The notes below the pieces were generated by a model, which was not told where the DNA came from, did no database searches, and saw only the letters and a list, made by a program, of their open reading frames with translations. The translations under genes were made by a program, and so were the position numbers. This document shows, one piece after another, positions 1 to 9,375 of a stretch of 64,000 bases of DNA (position 1 is its first letter; each line of letters starts with the position of its first letter). Source of the DNA: Chytriomyces cf. hyalinus JEL632. Lineage: Eukaryota; Chytridiomycota; Chytridiomycetes; Chytridiales; Chytriomycetaceae. The DNA is taken from contig JAIWWG010000024.1 of NCBI GenBank assembly GCA_025435555.1, positions 62,001 to 126,000 of the forward strand. The letters run 5' to 3'.

Positions 1-265
1 CGATGCGTGTTGTTGCAAAATATTTACACCCACAAATTTACATTTATTTACGCCGTGTAAATGTAAAAAGCAAACCACACCTTCTGCAGTTCCCTATTCA
101 TATTTTCCCCATCTTTTCTGTCTCTTTTATTTTCCTTTCTCATTCTTTCAACTTGTCTTATTTCATTTATTTATTTAGCCTTCGACGCGCGTGAGATGGT
201 TGGTCACTAAAACTATGGATTTATTGCAACAGAGAGAATCACGCTGAAGAAAAGGCCGGCCCCAA

Positions 266-2006
266 TCACGCCTCGCTCGGTGCTTTATACGATGGCAATC
301 CAGAAAGAGACTTCAGTTCCGAAATCGCTCTCTCCAAACACTCCCGCGTTTCAGCATCAGCGACCTTCAAAATAAACTCCAAGTCGTGGTTGGACATGAG
401 CAACACCGACTGCCCGTCAATTTCATTTTCTAAGTGTTTGGAGAAAGCGGCGTGAGTTTGAAAATGGGTCATACAATTATCAACGAACGTCTTACCCTTC
501 ATCAGAGCAACTGTGGCCCCGTCTCCGTGTCCGTGCTCTTTGATCCAAGACGCTGCTTCGTTAACAGACCATTCCTTTGCATCCGCGCTTCTCTCGATTT
601 GAGACAGCGACTCAAAGTATGAAACTTCTGGGATAGCCCTCGATTGGTTCAAGTCATCGAACTCTCGAAAGAGTCGACTATGCTTTTCTCCGTATGTGCG
701 TTGGTTATTCGAAAACAATGCATTGAAGTCGGACTGATTTGCATACGCGGTAACATAGGCTTTTTGCGTACGGCCGGCCGCGTCAGATGGCTGCGCGGGG
801 TGGTATTGTCGAGTTTGCGGAAGAGATTCAGCTGGTTCATTCTCCCAATATGGTGGCGCTGCTGTATCATTGCGGACCTGAAGATCGTGTGGGTTGGTGG
901 TTGTACCGCCATCAAGCGTCGAAAACTGAGACGGCTCCAGCAGCAGCGGCTGATACACTTCCGCTTGAAAGCCTTCCTGAGAATCTTGAACTGGAATGGC
1001 GGCTTCAACAGCTTTGTTCTGAGTCGCCTTTGATAGACCTGCCCTGTGAATAGAATTTAGAAGGGGTTATTTTCATGTGGCCAGACACGTACAGAGTGGG
1101 GAAGTCCGCGTCGCTTGAAGCTTGCAAGAATGAAGAAGATGAAGAGAGCATGTCCTCTCGATCACTGTCCCGTGATTTTGGCCTGGTAATCCGCCAGACA
1201 GTCACTGCAGCGATGAGAAGTGCCACCACAGCAGCAACGACTGCCCCAACGATGACTGCCACGTTTGCGCCGCTGTCTTCAGCATTCGATGGGAGGTCAC
1301 CAAGGTTCGAGATGACTGGGTTACTTGGACGATTCGGTAGTAAGGTTGGGACTGCACCTTTCGAAGTGGCAGTTAAAATTGCGTCGCTTGATTTGGAATT
1401 GATGGAACTGCGGCTTGTGACCGCGCTATCGAGACTAAGGAAAGTACTTGCGACACGAGCATCAACAGTCTCACGCGCTGGGTCAGAGGGAGCAGGGCTC
1501 AAAGGTTGTTGCAACGAGGCAGATGTCAGTGTCTGAGATGGGGCTGGGGATTGGGACGATTGTGCAGGCAGTTGGGGTAACTGCTATGATGTCCGAGGTG
1601 CCGGCTGTGGTATTTTCGGAAAATTCCCCGCATCATTGAAAGTCGTTGGATTGACAGGCGGAGGGGGTGGCGAAGGGGCTGGCGAAGGGGCTGGCGAAGG
1701 GGAAGGGGGGACAGGTTGGAATGTTTCAGTGACCCACGATGGTTGCGTTGATTGCGTAGGCTCAATCAGCGTGGGTTGATCGCGTGTCGGCTCGGCCGTC
1801 AGTGGTTCATCTACAGTCCTTTTCCCGCTTGTAAAACCGAAAGTTAGCTGAGCAGGGTGCAAAAATAGGAAGTCTAACCTGCTCATTTGTGTCTGCAGAT
1901 GTACCACGCATCCATTGCGACAGTCTCGGTTCTTATACCCGTTGTTGAAACATGTAAAATTTTGGTTCCGCATTTCGTGAGTTGTGACACCGACGAGAAT
2001 TTTCAC
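266..2006 (-). CDS. SAM-domain single-pass membrane protein with Pro-rich ectodomain
   Basis: Three reading segments on the minus strand join into one protein. The N-terminal part (about 2006-1656) has a short Cys-containing stretch and then a Pro/Ser-rich run made of repeated PSPAPSPAP units. The middle part (about 1580-1093) ends in a hydrophobic segment rich in V, A and I (start NVAVIVGAVV) followed by basic residues RPKSR, so it should cross the membrane once with the C-terminus inside. A clear 49-nt intron (1044-1092) restores frame to the last exon, which carries a sterile alpha motif domain: WSVNEAASWI near its start and a final helix around LERAISEL. A second intron near 1581-1655 is needed to bypass an in-frame stop, but its donor is weak. 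The true start is uncertain: only GTG is available at 2006, and no clear signal peptide is visible, so an upstream exon may be missing. Layout suggests a surface receptor or adaptor; no named family recognised. Confidence 0.55.
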
Positions 2007-2237
2007 TCCTCAGACGCAAAACCAATCAAAAATTTTCTTAAGTAAGTTTTGGACTCCGGTTTTTCCGAAAGTCTTCACTTTTGTGGTCTTCGTATTTCTC
2101 CATTTTGCCAAAGCACATGTCCTTGTTTTTTGTCACATCACTCTCGCAAAACAGAGATACACAAGGCAATGAATAAATACGGCGTTTTTTTGATCTAAGA
2201 CGGAGCAAAAAAGTTCCCCACTCGCAATTACGACGAC

Positions 2238-3578
2238 TTACAATAACCCACTATCCATCAACCCCTTTGACAAATCCTTCTTTTTCAATGGCTTCTGCTC
2301 CTTCCCTCGCGCATATGATATGGAGTGCGCACTTTTAGAACGACTAACCATCCGCCCTCCAGACATTCGGTTCTCATTTGTGGGTGAAGTTGCTGAAGCC
2401 TGACGAGGGCTAGACCCGCTGTGAGCACTTGGCGATCGCTGACCACCGTACATGTGTGGCTGCATCAATGAGTTCCACGAGTCTTGTTGCGGCAGAAGGA
2501 CAGGTGGAGGGCGTTGGGATGGGTATTGCGGTTTTACAATGGGTACCAAATTTTGGAGAGTTTGTTGAGTTAGCATGTCGCGATTGGATCTAGCTTGGTC
2601 GGCTGTGGCCTGGTCAATACAAATTTTTTTAGAGGAACAGTTCTTTTCAATCTGTTCAAATTGAGTGCCTGTATACCTGCTTCGCCGCATCAATCTGACC
2701 CCTCAATGAATGCATCTCTGCGACATTACTTCCGTACGTTTGCGGGATGGCAGGAACTCCAGGATCGCGCCTACGTGATGAAGCAGACATGGACGATGTG
2801 CGCTGACTCCCGACACTCTGCTGTGAGGATGACCCGCGCCTGCGTGGGTCCAGCTGGGTATTGTCTGCATAATTAACACCGACACTGACTGGAACTTGTG
2901 GAAGATCTTTGCGTCGACGCAAGTGTTCCAGTGGTTGAATCTAAACACTTCGTCAGCCTTTCACAAATTTTTTTTTTTTTTTTTTTGACAGTAACCAAAC
3001 AATCAAAAAGCTGGGGGACTCACATTCTTGCTTTCATCCATGATTTGGCGCTGAAACTTTGTATCCACCGATGCCTTGCGAGGGGCCCCGTACGACAAAC
3101 TCCGGTTCATTGAAATGGGAGACAATTGCTCCACAACACTGGACGAGTCATCCTTGAGCGAGTCAGATCCTGCAAAACTGCGCGCATAGTCTTCGATACG
3201 GTTGTTCGGACTACTCGTTGCCGCTGCCATGGATGAAGCCGTCTCGGAAATGTTGTCGGCCGTGTCGTCGGGATCAGCAGCATCGTCATTGTACATGTCG
3301 AGGAGATCGTCGGCTGCGCGAGAGTTGGAGGAGATTTGCTTTTGTTGTTGCTGCATGTATGACTTGCGTAGCGTTGCGTATCCGCCGAGGACATCTTCGT
3401 AGGTTTCATCATCGTCTGGCATGCGTATGCGAGTCAGATGGGTATCAACGGGGAATGGGTGGGATGGATGGGGGGATGGGATAATACCTTGCTGGTCCAT
3501 GAACTCATTGACGGAGGAGTCGAGCTGGCTGAGCAGGTTGTCGAGGTTGTTGTTGTGTGTGGCTGGTGGACGGGCCAT
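2238..3578 (-). CDS. LD-motif coiled-coil protein, paralogue 1 of tandem array
   Basis: Four exons (3578-3488, 3415-3024, 2940-2677, 2609-2238) give a 372-residue protein, and the summed exon length is divisible by three. It starts with an amphipathic helix NLDNLLSQLDSSVNEF, which fits the LD-motif pattern of paxillin (LDxLLxxL). Exon 2 opens with an acidic box containing DETYEDVLGGYA. Exon 3 ends in a short heptad-like helix SLRGQIDAAKQ. The C-terminal exon is Ser-rich and basic with a SRSKS patch and a KKK cluster. The first intron is 72 nt, a multiple of three, so the unspliced frame reads through it. No enzyme domain is visible. The two neighbours upstream on the same strand share the helix, the acidic box, the coil and all three intron positions. 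Function unknown; an adaptor binding role is inferred from the LD-like helix only. Confidence 0.75.
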
Positions 3579-3859
3579 GTGCGGACTCAAGTGGGAAAGT
3601 GAGGGTCGTAATAGTTTTTCTTTTTTCCTCCCTTTCTGAATTTTTTTTTGCATGTGTCAAAGAGATGAGATTGGTAAATCTCAAGTGACACCCGGCTTTG
3701 ATGAGAAAACAACTGACTTTATTGGGTATTTACAGAGCGCGCTGTCCGAATCCATCGATGCTTCTATTCGGACATCTATTCGGACATCCATCCAGACATC
3801 CAGACACATTCATCCAGACACTTCCATCCAGGCTACTGCGGCGTCATATGCATATATAT

Positions 3860-4914
3860 TCATATTCCAGCTGCCCCAAGCTGCATCCGCAACAGCGCTG
3901 CATTCTTGGACTTTTTCTTGCCCACACTCGCCCCAGACGCCGTACTCTTGGACCGACCCACACTCGACATCCCAACACCCGTGGATTTCGTGTCACTCGT
4001 GGCTGACGTCATACTCCCAATGCTCTGCCGCGATCCCAATGGACTCGATGATTTGGGTGGTAGTATAGAAAGGGATGGCAGTGAAGTTGATTCGGTGGTG
4101 GTGGGTGTGTTGGGTGAGGATTGACTGCCAAATGGCAGGGGCGGCTGTTGCGCTGCTGCGTTCAAGTTGTATCGAGCAAACGATGCTGCTTCTTGCTGTT
4201 TAAGCATAAGTCTGTTCGCATTCTGCTGATGGCTCAGTTCCTATCGTTCCAAGAAAAAAGTGTGGCATTGTCAGCACCAAGCCATCGTCGGAACTAAAAA
4301 CCGGTCACCTTTTTAGCATTCTCCAACTGTACCCGCAACGAATGCAGCTCCGGCGACACAATGGGTGCATACGCATACCGAGTTCGAGACTCCGGCGCTG
4401 GCGATGATGCGGACGAGATTCGATTGGTGGAATTGGAGATTTCAAATTGTTTATCGGACTTGTCCCACGTTCCAGCGGTTGAGTTTCGAGTAAGAAGTGG
4501 CTGTGACAGAAGGTCTGTCAGGGGAGAAAACTTCAAGAGAGAGGGAAAGAATACTCACAGACTTGCTCTGCTGCATTTGCTGGTGCAGTAGGCTCACGGT
4601 GGCTTGAATGGTTTGGTCGTGATGCTGGGAAGTGGGCTGTGATACGATAGAGATGGAGTCCCTGACTGAGTGAGAAGTGGCAGTATCTGAGTGGGGAGGA
4701 TCGGTGGCATAGTCGTTGAGCAGGTCGTCGTAGGAGTCGTCGACTGTGAGATGGATGTATGGCGTCAGACAGGAGACAGACAGACATCAACGGACTCACC
4801 TTCTTCTTGCACTTGAGACAAGGACGGGGCAAAGGCCGTCAGTGTCTCGTCCAACTGCTCAAGAAGCTCGTTCAGTTTGCTGCTGTCACGCTTGTTGATG
4901 TTGCTGTGGCTCAT
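3860..4914 (-). CDS. LD-motif coiled-coil protein, paralogue 2 of tandem array
   Basis: Four exons (4914-4800, 4743-4559, 4500-4309, 4240-3860) encode 290 residues. The first exon carries the LD-like helix KLNELLEQLDETLTAF. After a phase-1 intron the acidic box reads DDSYDDLLNDYAT, closely matching paralogue 1. Exon 2 ends in a Gln-rich helix (LLHQQMQQSKS) at a phase-0 GTGAGT donor. Exon 3 ends in the coil HSLRVQLENAKK, again at a phase-0 junction. The last exon has a basic Ser-rich tail (GRSKS, GKKKSK) ending RMQLGAAGI. The ATG at 4914 is chosen because the LD helix follows directly and the exon ends in the same phase as in its paralogues. It lies 281 bp upstream of the paralogue 1 start. 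Nothing recognisable beyond the shared modules; function unknown. Confidence 0.75.
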
Positions 4915-5137
4915 TTCCCAAAATGGATTTGATTTTAATCTTCGAAATTGTTTGTTTATTTTATTTACCTTCTTCTTCTTTTTATTTATCTCTAGTTTAT
5001 TTACCTTCTTTTTATTTATCTTCTTCTATTTATTTATTTATCCAGTCTAGTTTCTTTTATTCAAACAACACAATACAAGAGAGAGAGGATCCGGCCTCAG
5101 TCGACAGACACACGCTCTCAACAAAACAATCCCTATT

Positions 5138-6425
5138 CTAAAACATATCCATATCAAATGTACCAGCTCCTTGAAGCATCAGCTTATGCGTACTCTTCTT
5201 TTTCTTCATCTCCACTGGCGTCGTCGGTGTCGTCGGAGTCGCGGAATGCACAGACCCAGGCTTCTTGGAATCCTTACTTTGACTCTTGGACCGACTCATG
5301 AACCATCCGCTACTCGTGGATTTACCAGATTTCTGCGATGAAACGGATTGCGTGTCGCTCTTGTCCTTGATCGATTCGTTTGAAGGCCCGGGCGTGACGG
5401 GTGATGATACGGAGACGGGGGTGAGAGGAGGTTGCTGGTGGGATGCTGGCTTGGACTGGTGTTGTGAAACAAGGACTTTGTTCATGTACATTTGATCTTG
5501 CAGATCCTGGCACACCCCAATGTTGAGTTACAACCGGCAAAATAAAAAACTTGTTGTTAAAAAACCTGTTTCGCGCGTTCAAGTTGTTCCCGAAGAGCGG
5601 CCACTTCGTCATCCGCTGCAGATTTCGATGTCATGGACAGCGTGTCATCGAATCCGGACGAGTTGACGGACGTTGCAGTTGAGATTCTTCTAAAGTCATC
5701 ATTCGCAGGCATTGGCATTTGCATGTGCTGTTGCTGTTGCTGTGTGTGCATGTACTGCTGTGGCTGCTGTTGTTGTTGCTGCTGCTGGTTCGGGTGTGGG
5801 ACATGGACGTGTGTTGGAAATTTCGATGGAGGCGCTTGATAAGCGGCGTATTCACGGGGCACCGGCTGAGTTGCTGGTTGTTGGTGGTTCTGTTGTCTCA
5901 TCAAGTGTTGCATAGAAACGGGCGGCTCAAACTGAGTCAGTGTAGGTGTCACTTTGGGGATGATTGGGGCTGGCACAACAAGTGGGGCGACTGGGGCGAT
6001 CTCGACCTGTTGGGGGAGTTTCAATGCTTGAGAATGGGCGTTCGAGACAAGCGCATGCGATATACTCAACTGCTGCAGGCTCTGGCTTGTCTGAAACGGG
6101 ATCTGTTTCATCCCCGTAATCATCGAGAAAATCATAGGCATCTGCTGCTGCATCTTCTGCCTGTTCTTCCTTTGCGAGCGAGTTCAAGAGCGTGCTGGAT
6201 GTTGTTGCAGGCAGTGCTGGGACTGGGGGCACGTCTGTCGTTTGGATGTTGGGGGTGGGGGGTGAGATCACAAGACACCAACTGAGAAACACACACTTGG
6301 GACTAACCAGCACCAGCACCAGCACCAGCACCAGCACCAGCACCAGCACCACTGGCAAGATCCGACTCAAACTCGTTCAGAGTCAGATCCAGGTCCTTCA
6401 GCAGCATGCTCATTCTGGAAGCCAT
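5138..6425 (-). CDS. LD-motif coiled-coil protein, paralogue 3 of tandem array
   Basis: Four exons (6425-6308, 6234-6071, 6006-5566, 5506-5138) encode about 363 residues. Exon 1 has the LD-like helix MLLKDLDLTLNEFESDL, then a Gly-Ala repeat encoded by a hexanucleotide repeat that runs up to the splice donor. Exon 2 contains the acidic box AYDFLDDYGDETD. Exon 3 is Gln/Pro/His-rich with a run of about eight glutamines and ends in the coil VAALREQLERAKQ at a phase-0 intron, as in both paralogues. The last exon has SRSKSQSKDSKK, a KKKK cluster and the ending LQGAGTFDMDMF, similar to the ending of paralogue 2. The exon 1 donor could alternatively be one of the GGTGCT units inside the repeat, which would shorten the Gly-Ala tract. 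Function unknown. Confidence 0.72.
6308..6350 (-). repeat. Hexanucleotide (GGTGCT)n repeat at a splice donor
   Basis: About seven perfect copies of GGTGCT on the coding strand encode alternating Gly and Ala at the end of exon 1 of paralogue 3. The proposed donor GTTAGT lies immediately after the last unit. Each unit contains a GT and could act as a weak alternative donor, so repeat length and splice choice are linked here. Confidence 0.8.
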
Positions 6426-7084
6426 GTTTGCTGTTTGTTTTTGTTTCGAGTTGTTTTCTTGTTTCACGTTTTTGGAATGTTTATTTTTAGTCGCAAGTTG
6501 TGGGCTTGGCTTGGTCCGGTGATTAAAAGTGTCTTCTTGCTGGGACAAAGAGTAACCGGCACTGGCGCTGTCTGGTTATTGTTACCAGAGATTGGCAAAC
6601 TGCTACTTATGGATGTAACCAGAGTTGATGCACTGTAACCAGAGATGGTGGGAAGTGGATTTGTGTTTTATTATCAACAATGCTGATAGATCACAGACAA
6701 GGCTGCATGATATGAGATGGTGTGTATTGTGGGACTGGTATATGCGGCTTCTATTGACTTGGTCCCAATAGCCTTGTGAATTGTTTTGGACTTCTCTGTG
6801 TGGCCAGACAGGGTATTGCTCCGATAAAAAACATGCGCGTAACTTCCAGAGTGCGCGAGGACCACCAGATAAATGAGAGGACGACAAGTAGTTCGGTCAG
6901 TGACGCCACGTCAAGAGCAGGTCCAGTTCGCATGTCTCACTCAGTTAATATGAAATGGCAAAGACGGACACACAGTCATTCCAATGACATCTTTCCCAGC
7001 ATTAATTAAGTTGGCTGGATGCGCGAGAGATTCATTTTTCAAGTTTTTTTGTTTGAAGGAGGGCTGTTCTTTATTTTTTATCGA
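6426..7084. other. Divergent intergenic region with short direct repeats
   Basis: This 659-bp gap separates the divergently transcribed LD paralogue 3 and the DED1-like helicase. Small open frames here start at non-ATG codons or lack recognisable content and I do not accept them. Three copies of TTACCAGAG or TAACCAGAG occur between about 6578 and 6650, and a related TAACCGG near 6552. These may be protein-binding sites, but nothing else supports that. Confidence 0.35.
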
Positions 7085-9121
7085 ATGAGCAACGACTGGA
7101 ATAACAACAACGACGTGGACGAATGGGCCGTGCAACCTGAAGTCCAATACGAAAACGCGCAAGAAACGCCGCGTGAATCGAATGCGCATTCATCGCACAG
7201 AAGATATCTATCATCGGGGCAGGGGCGTGGCAGGGGGAGAGGTAGAGGCGACTCGCGCAGGTCGGGCTCAGGAGGTGGCTGGGGTAGCGCACATTGGGAT
7301 AATCAGTCAAAGCAGGAGAGAAGATCCTCCGCGGGTTGGGGCGTCGATCGCGGGGGCGGTGAGTGCCTTGTTCGTATGACGGTCATTCAAAACTGTGACT
7401 CGAGGAAATCAGCAGATCAAACCGTGGGAAGCGATGGCTACGCGGTCCAGGAACCCGACCCAGCCGATTCACTGCCAAAGACGAAAGCGGTGGATGCTCC
7501 CCAAAAAGATCCATCGGACGAGTTTTACGACAACCCGAACGTGAAAGCGCGTGACCCCAGACTGGAAAACAAGTTGTTTGGCGCTTCACAGACCAGCGGA
7601 ATCAACTTTGATAAGTACAACTCCATCGCTGTGGAAGTTGAGGGTGATGCGGCCCCACCTCCAATTTCCTCATTTGATGATCCGCTCCTGCATCCACTCT
7701 TGCGTAGCAATATTCGTATTGCTGGATACGATAAACCTACCCCTATTCAACGCCATTCTATTGCGATTGTGAATGCAGGCCGTGATCTCATTGCATGTGC
7801 ACAAACTGGGTCTGGTAACATCATCTATTTATCAACTCGAAACCTCTTACTCACTCATTCAACTCATCTACCCAAACTTCCCCCACCCCCAAAACAGGAA
7901 AAACTGCCGCATTTTTATTCCCGATAATCTCAAAAAACTTTCATGATGGACCTTCTGAAATTCACGCGCCTGAATACGAGGACCAAGTTCATGTATCCTT
8001 TCCAACCACCTTAATCTTGGCGCCGACTCGTGAATTGGCGATCCAAATCCATGACGAAGCCGCCAAATTTTCTTATCGCTCATGGATAAAGACGGCGGTG
8101 GTTTATGGAGGACAGCCTATTGAAATCCAAACGAAACGTCTAGCGAAAGGCTGTGATCTTCTTGTAGCGACTCCGGGCCGCCTTGTTGATTTGATTGATC
8201 GTGGAAGCGTCAATGTGAAAAATATCAAGTATCTTATTTTGGATGAGGCTGACCGTATGGTTTGCAAAACATTTTTTTTTTTTTCAAACAAGCTGTACAA
8301 GCTGCTTTTGTTTTTGTAAAAACTTGGCTGATCTCGGTTGATCCAGTTGGATATGGGAATGGGTTATCAAGTTCGACGAATCCTGGGCGAAGAAGACATG
8401 CATTTAAATCGGCAAACACTCTTGTTTTCGGCTACTTTTCCAAAAGTGATTGAAAATCTGGGTGAGAGGCCAATTCAGGATTCCTTTTATTTTTTTTCCT
8501 TTTTCCTCTCGTGTTTTCTGATTTTTCCCCACTCGATCAGCAATTCTTTTCATGAACAACTACCTATACCTGACCATTGGCCGGGTCGGCTCCACGTCAA
8601 CAAACATTACGCAAGAAATCATCCAACTCGACTCTCTTGCAGACAAACGCTCCCACCTTCTCGACATTTTGGAAACCATATCCACATCTCAAGAAGAATC
8701 CAAAAAACATGAGCTAACATTGATTTTCGTCCGTTCAAAGAAAAACGCCGATGAACTTGCCCTATACATTACAAACAACGGTCTCGCAGCCAATAGCCTG
8801 CACGGCGGACGTCTTCAACAGGAACGTGAGCAAGCGCTTTCAGAATTTCGAAAAGGCACAACTCGGATTCTAGTTGCCACGGATATTGCTTCGCGTGGGT
8901 TAGATGTGCCAAATGTGAATTTAGTCATCAACTTTGATTTGCCAAGCGAGATTGACGACTATGTGCATAGAATTGGAAGGACGGGGAGGGCCGGGCATCA
9001 AGGAAAAGCAGTGAGTTATTTCACGCAAAGGTTTGATGACGGGATTGTGGGGAAGTTGGTTGTGGTTTTGATGGAGGCTGGTCAAGCTGTGCCTCCGTTT
9101 TTTGTCTCAGACGTGAAATAG
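7085..9121 (+). CDS. DED1: DEAD-box RNA helicase, DED1/DDX3 type
   Basis: Five exons (7085-7358, 7413-7814, 7898-8259, 8347-8461, 8541-9121) join in frame to 577 residues. ATP-dependent RNA helicase acting in translation initiation, cytosolic by family knowledge. An N-terminal RGRGRGRG and Gly/Trp-rich low-complexity tail precedes the core. Motifs in order: Q motif GYDKPTPIQ, motif I AQTGSGKT (split by an intron after the first Gly of SGK), Ia APTREL, Ib [37 protein letters not shown] and [12 protein letters not shown]. The phrase [15 protein letters not shown] between domains is typical of the DED1/DDX3 group. The first intron (54 nt) is a multiple of three and lacks an in-frame stop, so an unspliced isoform would stay open. 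The short C-terminus lacks the usual long RGG/SR tail. The ATG at 7085 precedes the expected acidic Asn/Trp-rich start. Confidence 0.93.
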
Positions 9122-9375
9122 TCTGCGTTTGTGTGATGTGAAAGTGTTTTGTGGTTGCATTTTTTTATTGCTTAGATTGCAGCATATTCGAAATAAACAA
9201 CTCATGTATATCGAGCGAGTGCCAAAATCGCAGTGCAAGATTCCTGTCAACCTTCTGAAAAAAATACCAAAAAAACCGACTGTATTTATGCTCAAGCATC
9301 ACCGCCTCCGGCAAACCTTGGAAAATGTCAAAAATGAGAAATGTGCATAAAAAAAAAAAATTGAGAAAGCGTTTT

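Noticed and set aside
7019-7084. Upstream extension of the DED1-like frame
   Set aside because: The added residues are hydrophobic and unlike the family; the ATG at 7085 gives the usual N-terminus.
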